Positions 1 through 7,441 of a stretch of 13,032 nucleotides of DNA are shown piece by piece (position 1 is the first letter of the stretch; each line of letters begins with the position of its first letter). The notes below the pieces were generated by a model. That model was not told the origin of the DNA. It did not search any database and saw nothing but the letters and a program-made list of their open reading frames with translations. The stretch comes from Aquificaceae bacterium (GTDB lineage Bacteria > Aquificota > Aquificia > Aquificales > Aquificaceae). The position numbers and the translations under genes were made by a program. The DNA lies in assembly GCA_027014185.1 (NCBI GenBank), contig JALWEK010000076.1:1-13032 (forward strand), read 5' to 3'.

Positions 1-3
1 ATC

Positions 4-921
4 TTAATCAGTATCGCACGTCTTCTCTTCCTCTGCAACCTCGAGTATGCCCAGGATCTTAGCCACCGTCTCCCCTATCTTAGCGGGGTTGTCTATCACG
101 TAGGCTCCCGCCTTCTCGAGAGCCTCCATCTTCGCCTGCGCCGTTCCCTTTCCACCCATTATTATCGCCCCCGCGTGTCCCATCCTCTTTCCGGGGGGTG
201 CGGTTATTCCGGCGATATAGGCGAATACCGGCTTATCCACGTTTGCCTCTATGAACTCGGCAGCCTCCTCTTCTGCGGTTCCCCCTATCTCACCTATCAT
301 AAGGATCGCCTCTGTTTCAGTATCTTTGTTGAAAAGCTCGATAACGTCCCTGTGGGAGAGTCCGTGAACCGGGTCTCCTCCTATACCAACGGCGGTACTC
401 TGCCCGAGCCCGAGCCTAGTGAGTTGGTACGCGGCCTCGTATGTAAGGGTCCCGCTTCTCGAAACTATACCGATGCTTCCCCTCTTGAAGATGTGTCCGG
501 GCATTATACCGACCTTGGCCTCGCCCGGGGTTATAAGTCCTGGGCAGTTGGGGCCTATCAGCCTGGCGTCGGGATAGTTCTTCTTCATGTAGTCCTTTAC
601 CATCATCATGTCTTTGACGGGTATGCCCTCAGTTATACAGACCACGAGCTTTATCCCGCTGTCGAGTGCCTCCACTATCGCATCGGCCGCGAATGGTGCG
701 GGAACGAATATTAGAGAGCAGTTGGCCCCCGTTTCCCTCACAGCGTCCTCTACGGTGTTGAATACGGGGATGCCTTCCACCTCCTGACCGGCCTTACCGG
801 GGGTAACACCAGCCACTACCTGTGTACCGTAGGCCTTGCACTGGGTGGCGTGGAATGAGCCTTCCTTACCGGTTATACCCTGAACCACAACCTTCGTATT
901 CTTATCGACCAGTATAGCCAT
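4..921 (-). CDS. sucD: Succinyl-CoA synthetase (ADP-forming), alpha subunit
   Basis: The alpha subunit binds CoA and carries the phosphohistidine used in the reversible reaction succinate + CoA + ATP to succinyl-CoA + ADP + Pi, in the cytoplasm with SucC. Visible are the N-terminal Rossmann-type CoA-binding domain (about residues 1-125, with GITGKEG near residue 15), the GPNCPG motif at 123-128, the SRSGTLTYE segment at 154-162, GGDP at 181-184 and the active-site histidine H249 in MGHAGA. The length of 305 residues is slightly above the usual 290; the extra residues form an acidic tail ending CDTD. The ATG is preceded by GAGGAGG overlapping the sucC stop codon; the gap to sucC is 13 bp, so the two are cotranscribed and probably translationally coupled. 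In an autotroph of the Aquificota type the enzyme probably works in the reductive TCA direction, which is inference. Some members of this superfamily are citryl-CoA or malyl-CoA synthetases, but the motifs fit SucD best. Confidence 0.96.
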   Translation of the reverse strand: MAILVDKNTKVVVQGITGKEGSFHATQCKAYGTQVVAGVTPGKAGQEVEGIPVFNTVEDAVRETGANCSLIFVPAPFAADAIVEALDSGIKLVVCITEGIPVKDMMMVKDYMKKNYPDARLIGPNCPGLITPGEAKVGIMPGHIFKRGSIGIVSRSGTLTYEAAYQLTRLGLGQSTAVGIGGDPVHGLSHRDVIELFNKDTETEAILMIGEIGGTAEEEAAEFIEANVDKPVFAYIAGITAPPGKRMGHAGAIIMGGKGTAQAKMEALEKAGAYVIDNPAKIGETVAKILGILEVAEEEKTCDTD

Positions 922-934
922 GCCTCAAACCTCC

Positions 935-2092
935 TCAGCTTCCTTTTTGGGCAAGATCGACGGCCTTCCTCGCCCCGTCCCACATGTCTTCGGCATTCAC
1001 GAAGTTCATCCCGGACTCGGCAAGGATCTTCTTGCCCTCCTCCACGTTCGTCCCCTCCATCCTCACCACTATGGGGACGCTCAGCTCCACCATCTTGCCG
1101 GCCTCTACGAGGCCCTGGGCGAGCCTGTCGCACCTTAGAATTCCGCCGAAGATGTTTATGAACACCGCTTTCACGTCCTCGTCCGCCATCAGTATCCTGA
1201 AGGCGTTGGCTATCTGTTCGACGTTAGCCCCTCCTCCAACGTCGAGGAAGTTGGCAGGCTCTCCCCCTGCGAGCTTTATTATGTCCATCGTAGCCATAGC
1301 AAGGCCAGCACCGTTCACCATACACCCTATGTTCCCCGAGAGTTTTATGTAGTTAAGGCCGTACTTTTTTGCCTCTACCTCTAAGGGCGATATCTGGGTC
1401 TCGTCCTCCATCTCCTCTATGTCCTTGTGCCTGAAGAGTGCGTTGTCGTCCACTTCCAGCTTAGCGTCGAGGGCTATAACCCTACCCTCCTTGTCCAGGA
1501 CGAGGGGGTTTATCTCGACCAAAGAGGCATCCAGGTCTGTGTAGATCTTGTAGAGGGCCAGGGCCATCTTTGAGAAGTCCTTTACGGGAAGACCGAGCTT
1601 GAAGGCGAGCTTCCTCGCCTGGTAGGGCATAAGGCCCAGCTCCGGATCTATCTCCTCTATGATTATGGCCTCGGGATTTTCCTTCGCTATCTCCTCTATC
1701 TCCATACCTCCCGCCGCGGAGGCCATGAGGACAGGCTTGGAGCGAGCACGGTCGAGGGTTATCGAGAGGTAAAACTCCTTATCTATGGCGGTCGCCTTCT
1801 CTATCCAGACCCTGTTTACGGGCTTTCCGTCCGGGCACTGGAAGGTCTTTAGAACCTTCCCCAGCATGCCTTCGACGGCCTTTTCAAGCTCGTCCATATC
1901 CTTGACTATCTTTACTCCGCCCGCCTTTCCCCTTCCACCGCAGTGTACCTGAGCCTTGACCACGAGGGGAAACTCTCCCAGCTCCTCCGCTACCTGCTTC
2001 GCCTCCTTTAGGGAGAAGGCCACCTTTCCGTCGGGAACTGGGATACCGTAACGGGCGAATACTTCCTTCGCCTGGTGTTCGTGCAGTTTCAT
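935..2092 (-). CDS. sucC: Succinyl-CoA synthetase (ADP-forming), beta subunit
   Basis: This is the nucleotide-binding partner of SucD. The protein opens with the family signature [10 protein letters not shown] and has an ATP-grasp fold over about residues 1-235, with the glycine-rich loop GGRGKAGGV at 52-60 and the metal-binding VEINPL at 192-197. The C-terminal ligase domain shows GNIGC at 253-257, [11 protein letters not shown] at 260-270 and GGILRCD at 316-322. The length of 385 residues is normal for bacterial SucC. The ATG at 2092 has a GGAGGT ribosome site 6 bases upstream. It is the first gene of a sucC-sucD operon. The 72 bp upstream (2093-2164) contain only weak -10-like boxes (TAAAAT at 2141-2136, TATTAT at 2112-2107) without a matching -35, so its promoter could not be placed, and read-through from the upstream secreted-protein gene is possible. 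Confidence 0.96.
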   Translation of the reverse strand: MKLHEHQAKEVFARYGIPVPDGKVAFSLKEAKQVAEELGEFPLVVKAQVHCGGRGKAGGVKIVKDMDELEKAVEGMLGKVLKTFQCPDGKPVNRVWIEKATAIDKEFYLSITLDRARSKPVLMASAAGGMEIEEIAKENPEAIIIEEIDPELGLMPYQARKLAFKLGLPVKDFSKMALALYKIYTDLDASLVEINPLVLDKEGRVIALDAKLEVDDNALFRHKDIEEMEDETQISPLEVEAKKYGLNYIKLSGNIGCMVNGAGLAMATMDIIKLAGGEPANFLDVGGGANVEQIANAFRILMADEDVKAVFINIFGGILRCDRLAQGLVEAGKMVELSVPIVVRMEGTNVEEGKKILAESGMNFVNAEDMWDGARKAVDLAQKGS

Positions 2093-2164
2093 CGGGCTAC
2101 CTCCGGATAATACGATGTTTTAACACCGGACTTTAATTTTACCCGAAAACCCGTGGGGGCGTCC

Positions 2165-2638
2165 TTACTGGGCCAGGTAGTCGAAGTCCACCCTCCTCGT
2201 CCTTCCATCCTCGTGGATTATCACGGCTATGTGGTAGAGGCCCTTATCGGACATGTCGAACCACCCGCCGTAGTTGTCCCCGTACTGATGAGGGTACTTG
2301 GAGAGCTTCTTCCTGTAAGCCCTGAATATCGGCGACCTGACCTCAGCCTCCACCTTGAAGCTGGAGATGTACTTCACACCCCCGTTTTCCTCCTTCCATA
2401 TGCTGACCGCTACATGGTGGGTGTCCTTCGGACCCGGCTCCCCGTGATGCCTCACCAAAAGTTTGTAAGCCCTAGGGAACTTCTCCTGAAGCTCGGAGAT
2501 AGGCATCACACCAATACTGACGTTGTAATCTCCAACGTTTTTGGTAAAGGGTGTTGGTACCGGAACGCCGTTCACCTTCTCGGAGTAAGCTGCCCCCAGG
2601 AAAAAGAAGAGGATGAATAAAAAGAGGATCTTTCTCAT
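2165..2638 (-). CDS. Secreted protein of unknown function
   Basis: The product has 157 residues. I do not recognise the family. It starts with a clear signal peptide: MRK, then a run of Ile, Leu and Phe (residues 4-14), then small residues GAAYS, with probable cleavage near residue 19. The mature part has alternating hydrophobic and polar residues with strand-like segments, such as HHVAVSIW around 94-101 and YHIAVIIHEDG near the C terminus, suggesting a beta-sandwich domain. Several His and Met residues could bind a metal, but this is a guess. The chosen ATG at 2638 has AAGGAGGG 8 bases upstream and gives a proper signal peptide; an in-frame ATG at 2740 would add 34 residues before the signal peptide and overlap the divergent gene, so it is rejected. 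A TATAAT box lies 26 bp upstream. The next gene downstream is sucC, 72 bp away on the same strand. Confidence 0.8.
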   Translation of the reverse strand: MRKILFLFILFFFLGAAYSEKVNGVPVPTPFTKNVGDYNVSIGVMPISELQEKFPRAYKLLVRHHGEPGPKDTHHVAVSIWKEENGGVKYISSFKVEAEVRSPIFRAYRKKLSKYPHQYGDNYGGWFDMSDKGLYHIAVIIHEDGRTRRVDFDYLAQ

Positions 2639-2663
2639 ATCTTTCCCTCCTTCCGACACTTTT

Positions 2664-2669
2664 ATTATA
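2664..2669 (-). promoter_or_regulatory. Probable -10 box of the secreted-protein gene
   Basis: Read on the minus strand the sequence is a perfect TATAAT, ending 25 bases before the ATG at 2638. Transcription from it would give a leader of about 20 nt that contains the AAGGAGGG ribosome site. No good -35 hexamer is seen 16-18 bases upstream, so the start may need an activator. Confidence 0.5.
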
Positions 2670-2673
2670 GGCG

Positions 2674-2685
2674 TTTGGGGCCAAA
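2674..2685. promoter_or_regulatory. Inverted repeat between divergent promoters, candidate operator
   Basis: TTTGG and CCAAA arms flank a two-base centre (GG). The repeat sits between the two divergent TATAAT boxes, five bases from the minus-strand box and eleven from the plus-strand box, where a bound repressor or activator could control both directions. It is short and could arise by chance. Confidence 0.3.
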
Positions 2686-2695
2686 GGGGGCATGA

Positions 2696-2701
2696 TATAA
2701 T
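2696..2701 (+). promoter_or_regulatory. Probable extended -10 box driving the DUF1232-permease unit
   Basis: A perfect TATAAT preceded by TGA (extended -10, TGN) ends 7 bases before the ATG at 2709. RNA polymerase starting at the normal distance would begin the mRNA at or within one or two bases of the ATG, giving a leaderless message. No convincing -35 is present, as is common with extended -10 promoters. Confidence 0.5.
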
Positions 2702-2708
2702 TACTGCC

Positions 2709-3086
2709 ATGAGTTTTGAAAAGAAGCTCCAGAAGTACAAAACTTACGAAAATATCAACAACTTGGATAAACTGAAGGTCGAATTTAAAAGAAAGCTCGA
2801 GAAGGTTCCTCCCACCATGGAGTATCTGAGGAACCTGATCCTCGACGTGAAGCTCCTCTACAGGATACTCATAGATCCGGAGTTCGAGCTCAAAAGGGAA
2901 GCCAGAGAGGACTTCATAGCGGCCCTATGGTACTTCATAGACACGAGGGACGGGATACCAGACTGGATCCCTATGTTAGGGTACTGGGACGATTACAAAC
3001 TCGTAAGGTACGTGAAGGAAAAACATATCAAGGAGATAGAGAGGTACTTTGAGGAGACCAAGTTCTTCATAGCCAATTACTTCTGA
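2709..3086 (+). CDS. DUF1232 (YkvA-like) protein
   Basis: The product has 125 residues and its molecular role is unknown. The core at about 67-95 matches the DUF1232 pattern: a helix ending in AALWYFID, then DGIPDWIPMLGYWDD. In this family a Pro-Asp-x-(Ile/Phe)-Pro turn sits between two hydrophobic helices, often tied to membranes. The N-terminal part (1-60) is Lys/Glu-rich and helical. I chose the ATG at 2709 because upstream residues in this frame read through the promoter region and are of low complexity; there is no Shine-Dalgarno sequence, but a TATAAT box ends 7 bases before it. The stop codon overlaps the next start (TGATG), so it is coupled to the permease gene. The pairing suggests a membrane-linked job, but this is inference. 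Confidence 0.8.
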   Translation: MSFEKKLQKYKTYENINNLDKLKVEFKRKLEKVPPTMEYLRNLILDVKLLYRILIDPEFELKREAREDFIAALWYFIDTRDGIPDWIPMLGYWDDYKLVRYVKEKHIKEIERYFEETKFFIANYF

Positions 3087-4060
3087 TGTTAAAGTTCATA
3101 CTTGTTAGGCTCCTCCAGGCCGTTCCCACAGTGCTCGGGGTGACCTTTATATCCTTTGTAATAATAAAGCTCGCTCCAGGAGACTTCCTCGATCAGCTAA
3201 AGCTGAACCCCCAGATCTCTCCCGAAACGATAGAGAGGCTCAAAAGGATCTACGGACTCGACCAGCCCGTCCTAGTTCAGTATTTAAAGTGGCTCAAGTC
3301 CGCCATCTTCTTCGACCTCGGATACTCCTTCCAGTATCACGCCCCGGTTACAGAGCTCATACTCGAGAGGGTCCCGAACACACTTCTCCTTTCCGTGAGC
3401 TCCGCCCTCCTTTCATGGACCCTAGCCATACCACTCGGAACCCTGGCAGCTTTCAGGGAAGGGAGTAAGATCGATAAACTCATACAGGCTTACGCCTACT
3501 CCTTCATGTCCGTACCCAGCTTCTTCCTAGCCTTTCTATTCCTCTTCTTCGCCAGCAAGACCGGATGGTTCCCCATAGGTGGGGTTCAGAGCCCTGACTT
3601 CGAGAAGCTCAGTTTTCTAGGTAAGATCCTGGACATACTCCACCACCTCTTCGTGCCTGCTATGACCCTGACCCTGGTGTCCCTTGCGGGGCTGACAAGG
3701 CTGGTGAGGAGCGCGGTTATAGAGGTCCTGAAGAGCCCGATGGTGGTAGCCCTGAAGGCGAAGGGCGTCTCAAAGATAACTCTGGTAAAGCATGTTCTCA
3801 AGAACGCCATGAACCCTTTTACAACCTTACTGGGGTATGAGATAGCAAGCCTCATATCCGGCGCGGCGCTGATAGAGATAATAACTGGCTGGCCGGGTAT
3901 GGGGATGCTTATGCTAGACGCGGTCCTGTCCCAGGACCTCTTCCTCGTTATGGGCGGACTTTACATAGGAACTATAATGCTCATAGTGGGAAACCTTATA
4001 GCGGATCTGCTCCTGGCCTGGATAGACCCGAGGGTTAGGGCGAGGGAGTTCGCAAAGTAA
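3086..4060 (+). CDS. ABC transporter permease, DppB/OppB (peptide/nickel) family
   Basis: This is an inner-membrane permease of the binding-protein-dependent transport family. Six membrane segments can be placed at about residues 10-30, 98-122, 138-158, 190-206, 244-266 and 285-312. The first is followed by the long external loop typical of DppB-like proteins, with APGDF at 30-34 and LDQPVLVQYLKWL at 58-70. The EAA loop that contacts the ATPase is at about 222-241 (ALKAKG, then HVLKNAMNP), followed by the conserved WPGMG at 269-273 and the closing DPRVR. The length of 324 residues is normal. Translation starts by overlap with the upstream stop codon, and no separate ribosome site is near. The DppC-type partner, the ATPases and the binding protein are not in the window, so the substrate cannot be named. 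The last 26 bp overlap the 3' end of the convergent pentaheme cytochrome gene. Confidence 0.92.
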   Translation: MLKFILVRLLQAVPTVLGVTFISFVIIKLAPGDFLDQLKLNPQISPETIERLKRIYGLDQPVLVQYLKWLKSAIFFDLGYSFQYHAPVTELILERVPNTLLLSVSSALLSWTLAIPLGTLAAFREGSKIDKLIQAYAYSFMSVPSFFLAFLFLFFASKTGWFPIGGVQSPDFEKLSFLGKILDILHHLFVPAMTLTLVSLAGLTRLVRSAVIEVLKSPMVVALKAKGVSKITLVKHVLKNAMNPFTTLLGYEIASLISGAALIEIITGWPGMGMLMLDAVLSQDLFLVMGGLYIGTIMLIVGNLIADLLLAWIDPRVRAREFAK

Positions 4061-4946
4061 CCTCCTTTATAAGCTCCCTCTCCTCGCTCCAGGCGAGCTT
4101 TCTAAGGAGCTTAACCCTTACCTCCTTAACCTCAGCCGGCGGTATCCTGATCTCCTTTGGCTCCTTGTAGGCGAGGGCCGTTTTGGACTGGGGAGACAGT
4201 AGCTTTCTGACGATCCTCTTCCTCCCGTTTGCGTAGGTTATCTCCGCCAGCAGATACAGCCTGGGATCACCCTGGTCTGCGGTGGGAAGGTTGTGGGGGA
4301 CTCCCACGTTGGTGAGGATGAGCTTCCCCGCTTCCAGTCTAACCTCTACATCCTCAGGGCCTGCCTTAAGAGAGGGAAACTCGTGGGATGTCCTGGGTTT
4401 GGCAAGGTGGAAGAGGTAAAAAGGAAACTTCTGAATTAGATCCCTCTTTCCCAGTGAAGGCATGTGGCAGGACTGACAGCTCTTTTCCACCTTGGCCATC
4501 TTCCACTCCTTGTAGGTCTCTCTGTGGCAGCCCGCACAGAAGGTGGACTTGGTGTAGCTCAGATCCTGTCTCGAAGGGTGGGGAGGAGACCACACCTTCA
4601 AGGGTCCGTGCATGGATCTGGTCTCCTCTTTGAAGTGGCAGGCCACACAGCTGACCCCGTCCTCCCTGAACTCGGCCCTGAGGAGAGGCTTCTTCTCGGG
4701 ATCAACCTGATGGGGGGCGTGGCAGGATAGGCACTTTACCTTGGCGTAGTTCTCCGACTCTACCCTGAAGTTCTCGCTAGTCCAGGCGTGGAAGTGCCTG
4801 CTCTTCTTCCACTCTCTGTAAATGTCGGTGTGGCAATCGGAGCATCTCTTGGCAGGAGGCCTCTGGAGGAGATCCTCCTCAACAAATACGGTCTCCAGCC
4901 TCTCGCATCCCCCCAGAAAGAGGAGGAGAAGGAGGAGGGGTATCAC
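4035..4946 (-). CDS. Pentaheme c-type cytochrome lipoprotein (cytochrome c554-like)
   Basis: This 303-residue electron-transfer protein is predicted to be exported and lipid-anchored. It has five CXXCH heme sites, starting at residues 35, 72, 100, 137 and 157. The first and fourth are followed by a TDIYREW- or RETYKEW-type segment as in the cytochrome c554 family. The tail from about 195 has no hemes and looks beta-rich; it carries TNVGVPHNLPT at 212-222, a motif common after the heme part in such multiheme proteins. I chose the GTG at 4946: it overlaps the upstream stop codon as GTGA, has AGGAGG 13 bases before it, and gives a Leu-rich signal ending in the lipobox LGGC (Cys14). An ATG at 4997 would put 17 odd residues before the signal. 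The signal lacks the usual N-terminal positive charge. Redox partner and substrate are unknown. Confidence 0.88.
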   Translation of the reverse strand: MIPLLLLLLFLGGCERLETVFVEEDLLQRPPAKRCSDCHTDIYREWKKSRHFHAWTSENFRVESENYAKVKCLSCHAPHQVDPEKKPLLRAEFREDGVSCVACHFKEETRSMHGPLKVWSPPHPSRQDLSYTKSTFCAGCHRETYKEWKMAKVEKSCQSCHMPSLGKRDLIQKFPFYLFHLAKPRTSHEFPSLKAGPEDVEVRLEAGKLILTNVGVPHNLPTADQGDPRLYLLAEITYANGRKRIVRKLLSPQSKTALAYKEPKEIRIPPAEVKEVRVKLLRKLAWSEERELIKEVTLRTPSP

Positions 4947-5770
4947 TTCCTGAAGGCCTCCTGAACAAGGGCCGGTATAAGGTGAACGTTGTGGCATTTG
5001 TTACAGGTCGCACCTATAGGACCGAGAGTTTTGAATATCTCATCCCTGTTAGGTTTGTCGGAGGAGAGAAGCTCCTCGAGCTTCGTGAGATGTCCTTCGA
5101 ACTCCTTACCCACTATAACCTCTTCCGAGAGCTTGTTCGTATGACACTTCGAACACATGCTTCTGAGCTGGCGCGCCCTCTCAACGAAGTTCATGCCCGC
5201 CTCCTGGGCACCCTCCGCATTCCCTTGAATGAGGTAAACTTTGAGGGCCTTAAGGGAGTTAGAGAGTTTTTCCATGTACTTTCCCGTCTCGTACTCCATG
5301 AACTCCACCGGGTCCTCTATCTTTACGTTATCGAAGCTGGGAAAGTGGTAAACGAGCTTGACGGCTATCTGGTTATCTGCATGGCACTTTGCGCAGGTCT
5401 GACCGAGCTTCTTGGATGCCTCTATCACCCTGTCCACGTTCTTCGACTCTACGGCCTTCACCAGGTTTTCGGCCAGCTTGGGTTTGAAGTAATCCTTCCA
5501 CTCGGGGACCATCTTCGATGTCTTTACGTAAGTATCCCTGAGCTTCACAGCCCAGTCCCTGGCCCCTTCCCAGTTTCCGTCGTTGATGTTCAGATTTATA
5601 CCGTAAAAGGCCGTGCTCATAGTGTACATGTTGGAGAGGAACTCGAACTTCTTTGAAGCCGGCGGATAGTATTTCTTAAGCGACTCGGGGGGCTTCTTGA
5701 GGATCAGCTTATCCCCTGCGAACAGAACCCCGCCCATGGAAAGTGCCACGAGCAACGCTTTTACCTTCAT
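4943..5770 (-). CDS. Triheme c-type cytochrome, probable tandem cytochrome c'-like helical bundles
   Basis: This 275-residue protein is predicted to be periplasmic, with a signal peptide over about residues 1-19 (MKVK, hydrophobic core, cleavage near FAG). It has three CXXCH sites at 126-130, 206-210 and 256-260, each at the end of a long amphipathic helix, as in cytochrome c'-type four-helix bundles. By eye the protein is an internal duplication: GNWEGARDW (65-73) matches GNAEGAQEA (183-191), 118 residues apart, and M87-V-P-E-W-K lies where the second copy has M205 followed by its CSKCH heme site. One ancestral heme site therefore seems lost. GGGAGGG lies 8 bases before the ATG. It follows the kinase gene by 33 bp and overlaps the pentaheme gene by 4 bp, so the two cytochromes are probably made together and exchange electrons. 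The exact family is uncertain. Confidence 0.88.
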   Translation of the reverse strand: MKVKALLVALSMGGVLFAGDKLILKKPPESLKKYYPPASKKFEFLSNMYTMSTAFYGINLNINDGNWEGARDWAVKLRDTYVKTSKMVPEWKDYFKPKLAENLVKAVESKNVDRVIEASKKLGQTCAKCHADNQIAVKLVYHFPSFDNVKIEDPVEFMEYETGKYMEKLSNSLKALKVYLIQGNAEGAQEAGMNFVERARQLRSMCSKCHTNKLSEEVIVGKEFEGHLTKLEELLSSDKPNRDEIFKTLGPIGATCNKCHNVHLIPALVQEAFRK

Positions 5771-5803
5771 ATCCGTTCCCTCCCGCTTTAGTATCTTAAA
5801 AAT

Positions 5804-6718
5804 TTACTCTGCCGGAAAGCTGAGGACAACCCTCGTTCCGTTCTTGGAGGAGCTTATCTCTATGCTACCACCGTTCCTCCAGGTGAGCTCCCTAACGATG
5901 TAAAGGCCTAGGCTCCCCTTCCTGTACGCTTCCCTGAGCTTGGTCGTGTCCATACCCTTCCCGTTGTCGGAGAGCTCCAGGACCGCCCTCTCTCCCTCTT
6001 TCCAGACCGAGATCCTTATCTCCTTGGAATCCGCATGCTTCAGGGAGTTCTCAAGCAGGTTGTTCACTATCTCCTCGAGGTCCACCGGGGAGATCCTAGC
6101 GTATATGCTACCATCGCAGCTGAAAAGCAGCCTCACGCCCTCCGATCTGAACCGAACCTCCCAGAGCGAGAAGATCTCCCTAAGCTGGGAGCACAGATCG
6201 ACCCTCTCCCTCTTCACCTCCCTGCTTACCTTCTTAAGCCCGGAGAGAGCTTCCTCGAGGAGGTTCTCTATCCTCTCGGTCTCGGATATAACCTTATCCA
6301 GGTACGTCTCCCTTTCGTGGGGGGCTATCAAGCCCTCCTTGAGGGCGAGGACGACGTTCCTTACGTTCGTTAAAGGGGTTCGCAGATCGTGAGCGATCCT
6401 GTAGAGGGTCAGCCTCTGGACCTCTATTATCTCCTTTATCCTCTGCGCCTGGCTGCCTATAACCTTAGAGAGCCTGTCTATCTCCTCTATCCAGCTCCCC
6501 TCCGTTTCGCCGTTGTAGGGGAGCTTTCTAACGCTCTCCTCGAGCTTCCTTATATCCCTGCTGAGGAACTTAGATAGCGCGTAGGCGAGCATGAGGTAGA
6601 GGGGCACGAAGGCGACAATAGATAGAACTATCTTGGTAAACATCCTCTTGCCTATAGGGATGCCAACGATCTTCACCGTGAAGAAGGCTATGAGACTTGC
6701 CACCACGAGGTATGTCAA
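5804..6718 (-). CDS. Sensor histidine kinase with minimal extracytoplasmic region
   Basis: This membrane-bound kinase is the partner of the response regulator encoded just upstream. Two membrane helices lie at about residues 2-20 and 29-47, joined by about ten residues, so there is no room for a periplasmic sensing domain. A short linker, possibly a reduced HAMP, leads to the dimerisation domain with the phosphorylated H110 in IAHDLRTPL. The ATPase domain follows: N box NNLLENSLKHA at 219-229, G1 box DNGKGM at 251-256, G2 box GSLGLYIV at 268-275. All key catalytic residues are present. The start is uncertain: the TTG at 6718 is the first usual start codon after an in-frame stop inside the regulator gene, but it has no Shine-Dalgarno site, and the reading frame upstream (6719-6757) continues as hydrophobic residues. 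It is 37 bp after the regulator and 33 bp before the triheme cytochrome. Confidence 0.9.
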   Translation of the reverse strand: MTYLVVASLIAFFTVKIVGIPIGKRMFTKIVLSIVAFVPLYLMLAYALSKFLSRDIRKLEESVRKLPYNGETEGSWIEEIDRLSKVIGSQAQRIKEIIEVQRLTLYRIAHDLRTPLTNVRNVVLALKEGLIAPHERETYLDKVISETERIENLLEEALSGLKKVSREVKRERVDLCSQLREIFSLWEVRFRSEGVRLLFSCDGSIYARISPVDLEEIVNNLLENSLKHADSKEIRISVWKEGERAVLELSDNGKGMDTTKLREAYRKGSLGLYIVRELTWRNGGSIEISSSKNGTRVVLSFPAE

Positions 6719-6755
6719 AAACAGAGAGACGAGCAGAACCGTGAAGATGGATACC

Positions 6756-7433
6756 TTACTCGAACCGATATCCGAACCCCCTTACGGTCTTTATCCTCTC
6801 CGCACAGGACCTGTCTATCTCCATCAGCTTCGTTCTGATCCTGTATATGTATGTGTCCACTATCCGTCCGTAGTCTGGAACCTCCCTGTCGTATATCTCG
6901 CTCATTATCTCCTCCCGGGAGACGACCCTTCCCCTGTTCAGAAGCAGCTTTCTGAGGATAAGGTACTCCTTGGGGGTCAGGTCGAGGGGAACTCCCCTCA
7001 GGTATATCCTCCTCTCGTCCTGGCGTATCTCGAAGGGGCCAACGTGAACGCTATCCCTGAAAGAGGAGATCTTCCGCCTCCTTCTGAGGAGCGCCTTTAC
7101 CCTCGCCACAAGCTCCCTCATGTTGAAGGGTTTCGTCATGTAATCGTCCGCCCCCAGCTCCAGGCCGAGCACCTTGTCCTCGTCGGTATCCTTCGCGGTA
7201 AGCACCAGGATCATAGTGTCTTTAGCGGAGAACTCTCTGCACAGGTCGAAGCCGTCCACGTCGGGGAGCATGAGGTCGAGTATCACCACGTCCGGCCTGT
7301 GTATTTCTAAGGTTTTGAAGGCATCCTCCCCACATTTGTCCCAGAAGGTCTTGAAGCCTTCCTTCTCCAGGTACCTCTTGACCATGTCAGCTATCAGAGG
7401 GTCGTCCTCAACTATCAATATCTTTCCCTTCAT
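6756..7433 (-). CDS. OmpR/PhoB-family response regulator
   Basis: This cytoplasmic DNA-binding regulator has 225 residues. The receiver domain (about 1-118) has the acidic pocket E9-D10-D11, the phosphoacceptor D53 in VILDLMLPD, T79 and K101 followed by PF. The winged-helix output domain (about 128-225) has LDLTPKEYLILRKL, the recognition region near VVSREEI and DTYIYRIRTKL, and ends GFGYRF, as is typical of the OmpR class. It is first in a probable operon with the kinase and the two multiheme cytochromes. No Shine-Dalgarno site precedes the ATG at 7433 (the minus strand reads TTTCTCCTG before it), but a TTGAAC/CAAAAT promoter places the transcript start about at the ATG. Three 11-bp direct repeats next to this promoter are its likely own binding site, suggesting autoregulation and control of the divergent P460-like gene. 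Confidence 0.95.
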   Translation of the reverse strand: MKGKILIVEDDPLIADMVKRYLEKEGFKTFWDKCGEDAFKTLEIHRPDVVILDLMLPDVDGFDLCREFSAKDTMILVLTAKDTDEDKVLGLELGADDYMTKPFNMRELVARVKALLRRRRKISSFRDSVHVGPFEIRQDERRIYLRGVPLDLTPKEYLILRKLLLNRGRVVSREEIMSEIYDREVPDYGRIVDTYIYRIRTKLMEIDRSCAERIKTVRGFGYRFE

Positions 7434-7441
7434 CAGGAGAA

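Noticed and set aside
175..714. Plus-strand open frame of 179 residues inside sucD
   Set aside because: It is antisense to a clear sucD with all motifs; no ribosome site and no known domain.
2093..2164. Possible terminator or small RNA between the secreted-protein gene and sucC
   Set aside because: Only a 3-bp CCC/GGG pairing is seen, with no stable stem or T-tract, and no tRNA-like pattern.
2613..2708. N-terminal extension of the DUF1232 gene back to an ATG at 2613
   Set aside because: The added 32 residues read across the divergent promoter and into the signal-peptide region of the opposing gene, without a ribosome site.
4982..5656. Plus-strand open frame of 224 residues opposite the triheme cytochrome gene
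   Set aside because: The opposite strand has three CXXCH sites and a signal peptide; this frame has only the composition of a reverse reading.
6633..7310. Plus-strand open frame of 225 residues opposite the response regulator and kinase
   Set aside because: Antisense to two strongly supported genes; Pro- and Leu-rich sequence with no domain.
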